Shown here in pieces: positions 1-5,560 of a stretch of DNA of 5,763 nucleotides. This DNA comes from Streptosporangiaceae bacterium (lineage in GTDB: Bacteria; Actinomycetota; Actinomycetes; Streptosporangiales; Streptosporangiaceae), in assembly GCA_030045295.1 (NCBI GenBank), contig JASIGD010000171.1, positions 1 to 5,763 of the forward strand. The letters are read 5' to 3'. Under the pieces are notes generated by a model. The model was not told the origin of the DNA and searched no databases. It saw only the letters and a program-made list of their open reading frames with translations. Position 1 is the stretch's first letter, and every line of letters starts with the position of its first letter. The translations under genes were made by a program, and so were the position numbers.

Positions 1-1
1 G

Positions 2-307
2 CTCTTCGCCGGGTTGCGCCAGCCGCAGAACGGGGGAGCCTGCCGTTCGTGCGGGTCCTTCGACTCATGCCGCGGCGGCTGCATGGCGGCCAAGTTCTTC
101 ACCGGCCTGCCACTGGACGGACCCGACCCGGAATGCGTGCGGGGCCACGGCGAGGCGGCGCTCGCGGCGGCCGGGGATGCCGGAGCGAGGGCCCGGCCCC
201 TCCCGTCAGCCGACCACTCGCACCGCCGGGTCATGGTAACCATCGGCCGCCGGCCACCACCGCGCAGCTGCGACGAGAGCCCGCTGGCCGGGTTCGTCGC
301 CCAGTAG
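2..307 (+). CDS. mftC: Mycofactocin radical SAM maturase MftC, C-terminal fragment (5' end off the window)
   Basis: The last 101 residues of a radical SAM/SPASM protein are visible; the catalytic CxxxCxxC domain lies beyond the left edge. The fragment has the SPASM cysteine pattern C-x2-C-x5-C-x3-C-x17-C (fragment residues 14, 17, 23, 27, 45) within CRSCGSFDSCRGGC, which ligates auxiliary iron-sulfur clusters. A further Cys sits in the C-terminal CDESPLAGF tail (residue 90). In the known pathway MftC, with the carrier MftB, decarboxylates the C-terminal Tyr of MftA and then forms a Val-Tyr carbon-carbon bond; it is cytoplasmic. The assignment to MftC rather than another SPASM maturase rests on the SPASM sequence and on adjacent mftF and mftD. 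The reading frame stays open from base 2 to the TAG at 305-307. mftF starts three bases later, so the two are probably co-transcribed and translationally coupled. Confidence 0.88.
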   Translation, partial: LFAGLRQPQNGGACRSCGSFDSCRGGCMAAKFFTGLPLDGPDPECVRGHGEAALAAAGDAGARARPLPSADHSHRRVMVTIGRRPPPRSCDESPLAGFVAQ

Positions 308-310
308 ACC

Positions 311-1846
311 GTGGTCCGCCCGCCCCGAGCCGCGGGTCCCCTCGGCCCGGGGCCAGCAGACGAGCTCGCTCCCGCGGGACTCTGCCTGCGCCCGGACCCG
401 AGTTCGCGCACGCTCGCAGGCGGAACGGTGCTCGTTGGCGGTTCCCCCATCCGGGTGCTCCGGCTCACGCCGTCCGGCGCCCGTCAGGTAGCCGGCTGGT
501 GGTCCGGAACACCGGTACCGGATAACCCTAAGGAACGCGCGCTGGCCCGGCGCCTGCTCGATACCGGAATCGCGCATCCCGCGGAGAACCTGGCCGCGCT
601 GGCAGGCTCTTGGGCGCCCGGGGATGTCACGGTGGTGATCCCGGTCCGCGACCGCCAGGACGAGCTCGTCCGGTGTCTGGCCGGACTGGCGCGGATGCCG
701 CGGGTGATCGTGGTCGATGACTGCTCCGCCGATCCGGCCGCGATAGCGCGGATCGCGGCCGAGGGCGGAGCGCGCGTCCTGCGGCGGCCGGAAAATGGCG
801 GGCCCGGCGCGGCCAGGAATACCGGCCTCAAGGCGGCGGACACGCCGCTTGTCGCGTTCGTCGACTCGGACTGCGTGCCAGGGTCCGGCTGGCTCGACGC
901 GCTTCTGCCGCACTTCGCGGACCCGGCCGTGGGCGCGGTCGCACCGCGCATCGTCCCGGACGCGCCCGGGCGGACCTGGCTGGCCCGGTACGAGGGGGCA
1001 AGTTCCACTCTCGACATGGGTGCGCGCCCCAGCGTCGTCCGCCCGGGCTCGCGCGTCCCCTACGTGCCGGGAGCGGCCCTGGTGGTGAGGAGGACCGCAG
1101 CCGGGCCGGGTTTCGCCGAGAACATGCAGGTGGGCGAGGACGTCGATTTCGTCTGGCGGCTCGCCGCGTCCGGCTGGCGGGTACGCTACGAGCCCGCCGC
1201 CACCATGCCGCATCAGCACCGGGTCCGGTTGCGCGAGTGGTTCGCCCGGCGGAAAGAGTACGGCGCATCGGCCGCGGCCCTGGAACTGCGTCATCCCGGC
1301 TCGGTACGGCCGCTCTACGTATCCCGCTGGACCGCCCTGGCCTGGCTGGCCGCAGCATCCGGCCGCCCGGCTGCCGGCGCCGCGTTCGTCGGCGCCAGCA
1401 TCGCGCTGCTGGCCCGGCGCCTGGCCCAGGTCACCGGTGAGGAATGGCCCCGTCCGTCGGCCCGGACCTCCTGGCGACTCGCGGCCCAGCTGGCTGGCGG
1501 CGGGACGCTCACCGCGGGCAGGCCCCTGGGCAGCGCCATTTCCCGGACCTGGTGGCCGGTGGCGGTGCCCGCGGCGGTCGCGGCGCGGCGGCTCCGGCTG
1601 CCGCTGGCCGCGCTGGTCCTCGCCCCGCCGCTGCTGGACTGGCTGGACCGGCGGCCGCCGCTTGACCCCGGGCGTTACGTCACCGCGCGGCTGCTCGACG
1701 ACATCGCGTACAGCATCGGAGTCTGGCAAGGCTGCGCCGAACAGCGGACCGCCCGGCCGCTGCTGCCGCTGGTGGCTACGGGAAGGCAGCCCCGGGCGGG
1801 GGACCTTACTTGGGCATCCCGCGGGAGAAATCCGCGGGGACGATGA
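311..1846 (+). CDS. mftF: Mycofactocin glycosyltransferase MftF (GT2 family)
   Basis: This 511-residue protein is a family-2 (GT-A fold) glycosyltransferase. The catalytic domain starts at VTVVIPVRDR (106-115), followed by VVDDCS (134-139), GGPGAARN (163-170), the DxD metal/nucleotide-sugar motif in FVDSDC (DSD 185-187), and GEDVDFVWRL (275-284) with the acidic base region. Two hydrophobic stretches (about 340-370 and 413-442) suggest membrane association. The tail LLDDIAYSIGVWQGC (461-475) and the N-terminal block GGTVLVGGSPIRVLRL (37-52) look MftF-specific. In mycobacteria MftF adds beta-1,4-linked glucose units to the premycofactocin core. The GTG at 311 was chosen because it follows the mftC stop by three bases and leaves the whole N-terminal domain intact; no clear Shine-Dalgarno is present, so coupling to mftC is likely. 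Its 3' end overlaps the convergent mftD by 41 bp. Direct adjacency to mftC is atypical, since mftD and mftE usually intervene. Confidence 0.9.
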   Translation: MVRPPRAAGPLGPGPADELAPAGLCLRPDPSSRTLAGGTVLVGGSPIRVLRLTPSGARQVAGWWSGTPVPDNPKERALARRLLDTGIAHPAENLAALAGSWAPGDVTVVIPVRDRQDELVRCLAGLARMPRVIVVDDCSADPAAIARIAAEGGARVLRRPENGGPGAARNTGLKAADTPLVAFVDSDCVPGSGWLDALLPHFADPAVGAVAPRIVPDAPGRTWLARYEGASSTLDMGARPSVVRPGSRVPYVPGAALVVRRTAAGPGFAENMQVGEDVDFVWRLAASGWRVRYEPAATMPHQHRVRLREWFARRKEYGASAAALELRHPGSVRPLYVSRWTALAWLAAASGRPAAGAAFVGASIALLARRLAQVTGEEWPRPSARTSWRLAAQLAGGGTLTAGRPLGSAISRTWWPVAVPAAVAARRLRLPLAALVLAPPLLDWLDRRPPLDPGRYVTARLLDDIAYSIGVWQGCAEQRTARPLLPLVATGRQPRAGDLTWASRGRNPRGR

Positions 1847-2987
1847 TGTCCTCTCCGGACAGGTCGTGAACCGAGGGCCGGCCCAGCGCGAGCAGCGTCG
1901 AGTCGATGCCGCCGCGGAGCACGTCGAACACGTTCTTCACCCCCGCTGACCCGTTCGCGGCCAGCCCCCACAGGTAGGCACGGCCGATCATCACCGCGCG
2001 GGCGCCGAGCGCCAGCGCCTTGACCACGTCGCTGCCGCGCCGGATCCCGCCGTCAAGCAGGACCTCGACCTGGGCGCCTACGGCGTCGGCGACGGCGGGC
2101 AGCGCCCGGATGGAGGCAGGGGTGCCGTCCAGGTTGTTGCCGCCGTGATTGGAGACCGAGATGGCGGTAGCGCCGACGTCGGCACAGCGGCGCGCGTCGT
2201 CGGCCCGCATCACGCCCTTGACCATGAACGGTCCGCTCCACTGCCCGCGCAGCCAGGCTATGTCGGCCCAGCTGGCCGGCGGGGTCCGCATCCACTCGCC
2301 GTAGACGCCGAAGAACGTCGGAGCGGGCTCGCCGGGAGAAGCCATGTTGGGCACGGTGAGGTCGGGCAGGCCGCCGCTGCGCAGCCACCGGCTGACGTAA
2401 CCCGGCCGGACGAGGCCCTCGGGGGCGTGGCGCACGATGGCCCGCAGATCCATCCGCTCCGGTATCGCCGGGCTGCCCCAGTCCCGGCCGTTGGAAAACG
2501 ACCAGTCCAGGGTGACGATCAGCGCCTGCGCGCCGGCCCGGCGCGCTCGTTCGATCCTCTCCAGGATCTTGTCCTTACCGCCCGACCAGTAGACCTGGAA
2601 GAACGTCTTCGGGTTCACGGCGGCCACGTCTTCTACCGGCATGCTGGCGAAGGAGCTCAGACCCATCGCCGTGCCCGCCTCGGCCGACCCGCGCGCCACT
2701 CCGACTTCGCCCTCGGGGTGCACGGCCTGGACGCCGGTCGGCGACGCGATCACCGGCAGCGAGATCTCCTGCCCGAGGACCGAGGTGTCGATCTGCCTGG
2801 TCGCGGGCAGGTCCGCGACGTGCGGCGGGACGAACCGCAGCTCGCTGAACGCGGCCACGTTGTCCCGCAGCGTGGTGCCCTTCTCGGTGCCGGCCACCAG
2901 CGACAGGTATACCGATCTCGGCAAGCGCCGCCGGGCTCTCCTCCGCGCCTCCTCGACCGTCTCGAACCACTCGCTCGTGCTCGCCAT
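1806..2987 (-). CDS. mftD: Pre-mycofactocin synthase MftD (FMN-dependent oxidase/dehydrogenase)
   Basis: A 393-residue TIM-barrel flavoprotein of the lactate dehydrogenase/glycolate oxidase family. Visible features are the N-terminal LPRSVYLSLVAGTEKG (22-37), the FMN-contacting IASPTG (80-85), FFQVYW (129-134), TLDWSFSNGRDWGSP (159-173), the barrel Lys in FMVKG (K257), the active-site His in SNHGGNNLDG (H281), and the FMN-phosphate motif DGGIRRGSDV (312-321) with MIGRA (333-337). Glycolate and lactate enzymes have an Arg in SNHGxRQLD; here it is Asn (N284), consistent with MftD. MftD uses FMN to oxidatively deaminate AHDP, made by MftC and MftE, to the redox-active premycofactocin. The ATG at 2985-2987 was chosen because AAGGGAGA lies five bases upstream and the protein then starts MASTSEWF; a GTG 69 bp further upstream would add 23 unrelated residues and run through the promoter region. 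It is convergent with mftF and divergent from the methyltransferase gene. Confidence 0.92.
   Translation of the reverse strand: MASTSEWFETVEEARRRARRRLPRSVYLSLVAGTEKGTTLRDNVAAFSELRFVPPHVADLPATRQIDTSVLGQEISLPVIASPTGVQAVHPEGEVGVARGSAEAGTAMGLSSFASMPVEDVAAVNPKTFFQVYWSGGKDKILERIERARRAGAQALIVTLDWSFSNGRDWGSPAIPERMDLRAIVRHAPEGLVRPGYVSRWLRSGGLPDLTVPNMASPGEPAPTFFGVYGEWMRTPPASWADIAWLRGQWSGPFMVKGVMRADDARRCADVGATAISVSNHGGNNLDGTPASIRALPAVADAVGAQVEVLLDGGIRRGSDVVKALALGARAVMIGRAYLWGLAANGSAGVKNVFDVLRGGIDSTLLALGRPSVHDLSGEDIIVPADFSRGMPK
1818..1838. terminator. Stem-loop in the mftF/mftD overlap, possible bidirectional terminator
   Basis: CCCGCGG (1818-1824) and CCGCGGG (1832-1838) form a perfect 7-bp stem around a 7-nt loop, with G-U pairs possible on either side. 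It lies inside the 41-bp overlap of the two convergent 3' coding ends. There is no T-run on either strand, so a classical intrinsic terminator is not shown. Its position just before both stop codons suggests transcription braking or mRNA 3'-end protection for both genes. Confidence 0.4.
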
Positions 2988-3023
2988 CGGTCTCCCTTGC
3001 CGCAGCAGACTGCCTGACGTCCT

Positions 3024-3046
3024 ATTTTGGCACTCAGTGCGGTAAT
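3024..3046. promoter_or_regulatory. Interrupted inverted repeat in the divergent promoter, candidate repressor operator
   Basis: The core GCACTCAGTGC (3030-3040) is a perfect palindrome of 5+5 bp around a central C. Three bases out on each side, ATT (3024-3026) and AAT (3044-3046) are also complementary, giving a 23-bp interrupted dyad. It covers the spacer and -10 of the candidate mftD promoter and the expected -35 position of the methyltransferase promoter. Size and symmetry suit a dimeric helix-turn-helix regulator. The mft locus usually includes a TetR-family gene, mftR, but no regulator gene lies in this window, so the binding protein is unknown. Confidence 0.45.
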
Positions 3047-3052
3047 TATCCA
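3024..3052 (-). promoter_or_regulatory. Candidate mftD promoter (-35 TGGATA, -10 CAAAAT)
   Basis: On the minus strand TGGATA (3052-3047) matches TTGACA at four of six positions. Seventeen bases later CAAAAT (3029-3024) matches TATAAT at four of six. Transcription would start near 3017, leaving a leader of about 30 nt that carries the AAGGGAGA ribosome binding site at 2993-3000 before the ATG. This is the most AT-rich patch of the intergenic region. The call is inferred from matches and spacing only. Confidence 0.4.
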
Positions 3053-3055
3053 GCA

Positions 3056-3064
3056 CGTAGTATC
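3056..3064 (+). promoter_or_regulatory. -10-like element CGTAGTATC upstream of the methyltransferase, likely leaderless start
   Basis: TAGTAT (3058-3063) fits the actinobacterial TAnnnT -10 pattern and ends eight bases before the ATG at 3072. That would place the transcription start at or next to the start codon. No Shine-Dalgarno is present in the 20 bases upstream. The same nine-base motif, with one purine change, stands at the identical distance before the LON-domain gene. No convincing -35 is seen. Confidence 0.45.
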
Positions 3065-3071
3065 CACGATC

Positions 3072-3683
3072 ATGTCCGCAGCTGGCTCAGGCGAGGAACT
3101 CCTACCGGACAGCCATCCCGACCGGCTCAGGTGGAACGCCAGGTACGCCGGCGGTTTCGTGCCGTCCTTCGTCGCTCATCCGGTCGCGGTACGCGCGCTG
3201 GAGCTGGATCAGCCGGATGGACCGGTGGCCGACTTGGCGTGCGGCGCATCCGGCACCGCGTTGCTGGCCGCGGCGCACGGGCGGCACGTAACGGCGGTGG
3301 ACGTCTCGGAGAGAGCGCTCGCGATGCTCGCCGGCGAGGCTCGCCGGCGAGGCCTGGATAGCCTGATCACGCTGGTCCACGCGGACCTCGGCACCTGGCA
3401 CCCGGCGCCGGGCTCGTACGCGCTCGTGGTGTGCACCGGCTTTTGGGCGGCGGGCGTTTTCGCCGCCGCGGCCGACGCGGTGGCGCCCGGCGGGCTGCTC
3501 GGCTGGGAGGCGTTCACGGCCGAAGCCCGGTGCGCGCGCCCTGGTCTTTCGCCTGAGTGGTGCCTGGGACCCGGAGAGCCCGCGTCGCTGCTGCCCGCGC
3601 GCTTCGTGCTGCTGGACCAGCATGACACGCCGGACCCTGGGCGGGGGACGCGCCGGCAGATGCTGGCCAGACGGGACGGGTGA
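3072..3683 (+). CDS. Class I SAM-dependent methyltransferase, small (203 aa)
   Basis: A Rossmann-fold SAM methyltransferase. Motif I is VADLACGASGTAL (52-64), a DxxCGxxG SAM-binding loop; AVDVS (75-79) supplies the acidic D77 expected to bind the SAM ribose; HADLGTW (103-109) contains the adenine-region Asp; VAPGGLLGWEAF (137-148) is the post-motif strand. The N-terminal RWNARYAGG (20-28) is typical of small stand-alone actinobacterial methyltransferases, with distant TehB-like resemblance. The substrate cannot be read from the sequence. The ATG at 3072 was chosen over a TTG at 3027 because the protein then begins before the conserved WNARY segment and the -10-like box lies just upstream; the longer version would be translated through the promoter. 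It is divergent from mftD across 84 bp and may share its regulation. A hairpin follows the TGA by six bases. Confidence 0.82.
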   Translation: MSAAGSGEELLPDSHPDRLRWNARYAGGFVPSFVAHPVAVRALELDQPDGPVADLACGASGTALLAAAHGRHVTAVDVSERALAMLAGEARRRGLDSLITLVHADLGTWHPAPGSYALVVCTGFWAAGVFAAAADAVAPGGLLGWEAFTAEARCARPGLSPEWCLGPGEPASLLPARFVLLDQHDTPDPGRGTRRQMLARRDG

Positions 3684-3689
3684 CCGCAT

Positions 3690-3718
3690 CGAACCGGGCT
3701 GCCGGCTGCCACGGTTCG
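3690..3718 (+). terminator. Hairpin after the methyltransferase gene, probable terminator
   Basis: CGAACCG (3690-3696) pairs perfectly with CGGTTCG (3712-3718). Inside it GGC (3697-3699) pairs with GCC (3708-3710), leaving one bulged A and an 8-nt loop, for ten base pairs in all. It starts six bases after the TGA. There is no T-run after it, as is common for actinomycete terminators. Confidence 0.5.
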
Positions 3719-3749
3719 TACTCGCCGCACGCGGGCTGGCATAAAGGGG

Positions 3750-3763
3750 AACCGCTGACGGTT
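3750..3763. repeat. Small inverted repeat upstream of the oxidoreductase gene
   Basis: AACCG (3750-3754) and CGGTT (3759-3763) form a perfect 5-bp stem with a CTGA loop, 28 bases before the oxidoreductase start. The arms repeat those of the hairpin at 3690-3718 (GAACCG and CGGTT), so the 108-bp intergenic region holds two copies of the same inverted pair. It could be an operator or a leader structure. I found no convincing -35/-10 pair here. Confidence 0.3.
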
Positions 3764-3791
3764 GGCAACAGCCGGACAAGGAGGTACGGCA

Positions 3792-4706
3792 GTGAAAGCA
3801 GTGCGGTTCGATGAGTATGGGGGGGTTGACGTCCTGAAGGTCGTGGATGTGCCGCGGCCGGTGCCGGGTCCCGGTCAGGTGCTGATCCAGGTCAAGGCGG
3901 CAGGGATCAACCCCGGCGAGGCCAAGATCCGCGCAGGTCTGCTGCACGCCAGATGGCCAGCCACGTTTCCGTCCGGTCAGGGCAGCGACCTGGCCGGGAT
4001 CGTCGCCGAGACCGGTCCGGGAGTGACTGGTTTCTCCGTTGGTGACGAGGTCATCGGCTTCACGGACAATCGGGCTAGTCAGGCCGAGTACGTCGTGGTC
4101 GAGGCGCAGGACCTGACCGTCAAGCCGCCCGGGGTGCCCTGGGAGGTCGCCGGGGCGCTGTACGTGGCCGGAGCCACGGCCTACGCGGCCGTGCGGGCGG
4201 TCGCGGTGACCCAGGGCGACACCGTGGTGGTCTCCGGAGCCGCCGGCGGGGTCGGGTCAATCGCAGTCCAGCTGGCCAGGCTGGCCGGGGCCACGGTGAT
4301 CGGGCTGGCCAGTGAGCCCCACCACGAATGGCTGGCCGGACACGGGGTCGTTCCGGTGGCCTACGGCGAGGGGGTGGCCGGCCGGATCCGCCAGGCGGCC
4401 AGCAAGGTGGACGCGTTTATCGACACGGTTGGCGCGGACTACGTGGAACTGGCCCTCGAGCTCGGCGTGCAGCCGTCCCGCATCGATACGATCGCCAACT
4501 TCGAGGCCGTTGCGAAGTACGGCGTCAAGGCCGAGGGAAACGCGGCCGGGGCCAGCGCGAGCGTGCTCGCCGAGCTGGCGGAGCTGATCGCGGCCGGCCG
4601 GCTGGAGGTCCCGATAACGGCAGCGTTCCCGCTCGACCGGGTCCAGGACGCCTACCGCCTGCTGGGATCGGGCCACACCCTGGGCAAGATCGTCCTGTTG
4701 CCGTAA
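3792..4706 (+). CDS. NADP-dependent medium-chain oxidoreductase, zinc-less quinone oxidoreductase-like
   Basis: A 304-residue MDR-superfamily protein of the quinone oxidoreductase branch. The N-terminal GroES-like domain has MKAVRFDEYGG (1-11), VKAAGINPGEAKIRAG (34-49) and GSDLAGIVAETG (64-75). The Cys/His ligands of zinc alcohol dehydrogenases are absent, so it should be zinc-independent. The Rossmann domain begins VVVSGAAGGVGSIAVQLARL (145-164) with the AAGGVG dinucleotide-binding loop; the C-terminus ends GKIVLLP as usual for the family. It probably reduces quinones or alpha,beta-unsaturated carbonyls with NADPH in the cytoplasm; the substrate is not shown. Length is normal. The GTG at 3792 was chosen because AAGGAGG (3778-3784) lies seven bases upstream, by far the best ribosome binding site in the window; the TTG at 3762 lies upstream of that site. 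Hairpins flank the gene on both sides, so it looks monocistronic. No sequence evidence links it to mycofactocin. Confidence 0.87.
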   Translation: MKAVRFDEYGGVDVLKVVDVPRPVPGPGQVLIQVKAAGINPGEAKIRAGLLHARWPATFPSGQGSDLAGIVAETGPGVTGFSVGDEVIGFTDNRASQAEYVVVEAQDLTVKPPGVPWEVAGALYVAGATAYAAVRAVAVTQGDTVVVSGAAGGVGSIAVQLARLAGATVIGLASEPHHEWLAGHGVVPVAYGEGVAGRIRQAASKVDAFIDTVGADYVELALELGVQPSRIDTIANFEAVAKYGVKAEGNAAGASASVLAELAELIAAGRLEVPITAAFPLDRVQDAYRLLGSGHTLGKIVLLP

Positions 4707-4708
4707 GA

Positions 4709-4726
4709 CCGGGGTTGCCGCCCCGG
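4709..4726 (+). terminator. Hairpin immediately after the oxidoreductase stop
   Basis: CCGGGG (4709-4714) and CCCCGG (4721-4726) form a perfect 6-bp GC stem with a 6-nt loop, TTGCCG, two bases after the TAA. No T-run follows. It overlaps by two bases the possible -35 region of the next gene, so termination and initiation signals are packed closely here. Confidence 0.5.
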
Positions 4727-4754
4727 GACATAAAGGCCCCCTGCGCGTAGTGTC
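4725..4754 (+). promoter_or_regulatory. Candidate leaderless promoter of the LON-domain gene
   Basis: TAGTGT (4748-4753), inside CGTAGTGTC (4746-4754), is a TAnnnT-type -10 box ending eight bases before the ATG at 4762. GGGACA (4725-4730) lies 17 bases upstream and matches TTGACA at the last four positions. No Shine-Dalgarno is present. The arrangement is the same as before the methyltransferase gene and predicts a transcript starting at or beside the ATG. Confidence 0.45.
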
Positions 4755-4761
4755 TCGTCGT

Positions 4762-5430
4762 ATGAGCGAGAAGCTGCCGTTGTTTCCGCTCGGCGCGGTG
4801 CTCTATCCCGGCATGCTCTTGCCGCTGCACATCTTCGAGGAGCGGTACCGGCGGCTCGTCCGGGACCTGCTCGGCGGGCCCGAGCCCCGGCGCTTCGGCG
4901 TGATCGCGATCCGCAAGGGCCGCGAGACCGGGGTGGAGGGGGTTCACTCACTGTATGAGATTGGCTGCACAGCGACCGTCCGCCGGGTCGAAGAGTACGA
5001 AGATGGCCGGTTTGACCTGGTCACCGTGGGTACGCAGCGATTCAGGCTGCTTGGGCTCGACCAGACGCTGCCGTATTTCCAGGGTGAGATCGAGCCGCTC
5101 GCCGACGATGTGGTCGACCTGACTGCTGCGCCGCCCGTGGTGCACGCCGTTCAGGCTGCGTTCCGCGCGTATCTGGACGCGCTCACCGCATCGGGCGGTG
5201 CCACGGTGAGGGTGGAGGAGCTGCCCGACGAGCCGGTCCTGCTGTCGTTCCTCGTCGCCGCCTCCGTGGTCATTGACCTGCCCGAACGACAGGCCCTCCT
5301 GGCTGAGTCCGGTACCCTGCGCAGGCTGAACGCCGAACGTGCGCTGCTGTCAAGGGAAGCCTCGATGCTGCGGACCACGACGTCCCGGCCAGCCCCGGAT
5401 CTCAGGTACACGCCGTACAACCCCAACTGA
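4762..5430 (+). CDS. LON peptidase substrate-binding (LON N-terminal) domain protein
   Basis: A 222-residue stand-alone LON substrate-binding domain. The diagnostic start is LPLFPLGAVLYPGMLLPL (5-22) followed by HIFEERYRRLVRDLL (23-37); DGRFDLVTVGTQRFRL (81-96) is the second conserved block; the C-terminal helical part contains DEPVLLSFLVAASVV (156-170) and DLPERQALLAE (172-182). There is no AAA+ ATPase module and no Ser-Lys protease domain, so it is not a Lon protease. Proteins of this size are common in actinobacteria and usually annotated only by domain; a role in substrate recognition or protein quality control is inferred from the fold. The C-terminus APDLRYTPYNPN seems characteristic of the actinobacterial group. 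The ATG at 4762 was chosen over the GTG at 4750 because the latter overlaps the -10 box and adds only MSRR. Hairpins bracket the gene. Confidence 0.88.
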   Translation: MSEKLPLFPLGAVLYPGMLLPLHIFEERYRRLVRDLLGGPEPRRFGVIAIRKGRETGVEGVHSLYEIGCTATVRRVEEYEDGRFDLVTVGTQRFRLLGLDQTLPYFQGEIEPLADDVVDLTAAPPVVHAVQAAFRAYLDALTASGGATVRVEELPDEPVLLSFLVAASVVIDLPERQALLAESGTLRRLNAERALLSREASMLRTTTSRPAPDLRYTPYNPN

Positions 5431-5452
5431 GCCGGTTCTCGCGAACGCCGGC
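5431..5452 (+). terminator. Hairpin immediately after the LON-domain gene
   Basis: GCCGGTTC (5431-5438) pairs with GAA (5443-5445) and CCGGC (5448-5452), giving eight base pairs with a two-base bulge (CG) and a TCGC loop. It begins directly after the TGA. No T-run follows, but position and stability suit a terminator. Confidence 0.45.
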
Positions 5453-5457
5453 CCGGC

Positions 5458-5486
5458 AGCCGATGGCCAGCCAGCGCCGGTCGGCT
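5458..5486. repeat. Second inverted repeat downstream of the LON-domain gene
   Basis: AGCCGA (5458-5463) and TCGGCT (5481-5486) are perfectly complementary. Inside, GGC (5465-5467) can pair with GCC (5475-5477). It lies six bases beyond the first hairpin and could act as a back-up terminator. The remaining intergenic bases to 5560 show no clear gene or promoter. Confidence 0.3.
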
Positions 5487-5560
5487 CGCGCTGAGTGCGG
5501 GCAGAGGTTCCCTGACGCGGCATTAGGTGGGTTGCCTGCGCTGGTGGGTACGTGTACGCC

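Noticed and set aside
206..1729. Long minus-strand open frame (507 codons) antisense to mftF
   Set aside because: It is a shadow of mftF: the translation is Arg/Pro/Gly-rich with no recognisable domain, while the plus strand has all GT2 motifs.
2145..3017. Plus-strand open frame of 290 codons opposite mftD
   Set aside because: Low-complexity Arg/Ala/His-rich translation without motifs; the opposite strand encodes an intact flavoprotein with its ribosome binding site.
2988..3056. Upstream GTG start for mftD adding 23 residues
   Set aside because: The extension resembles no family member, passes through the promoter and palindrome, and the ATG at 2985-2987 has a good Shine-Dalgarno.
3102..3947. 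Minus-strand open frame of 281 codons spanning the methyltransferase and the next intergenic region
   Set aside because: It crosses two terminator-like hairpins and two plus-strand genes with clear motifs; its own translation shows no domain.
4762..5430. Lon protease gene fragment
   Set aside because: The protein ends naturally after the substrate-binding domain with a stop and hairpin; stand-alone versions of this size are a normal family, so no truncation is implied.
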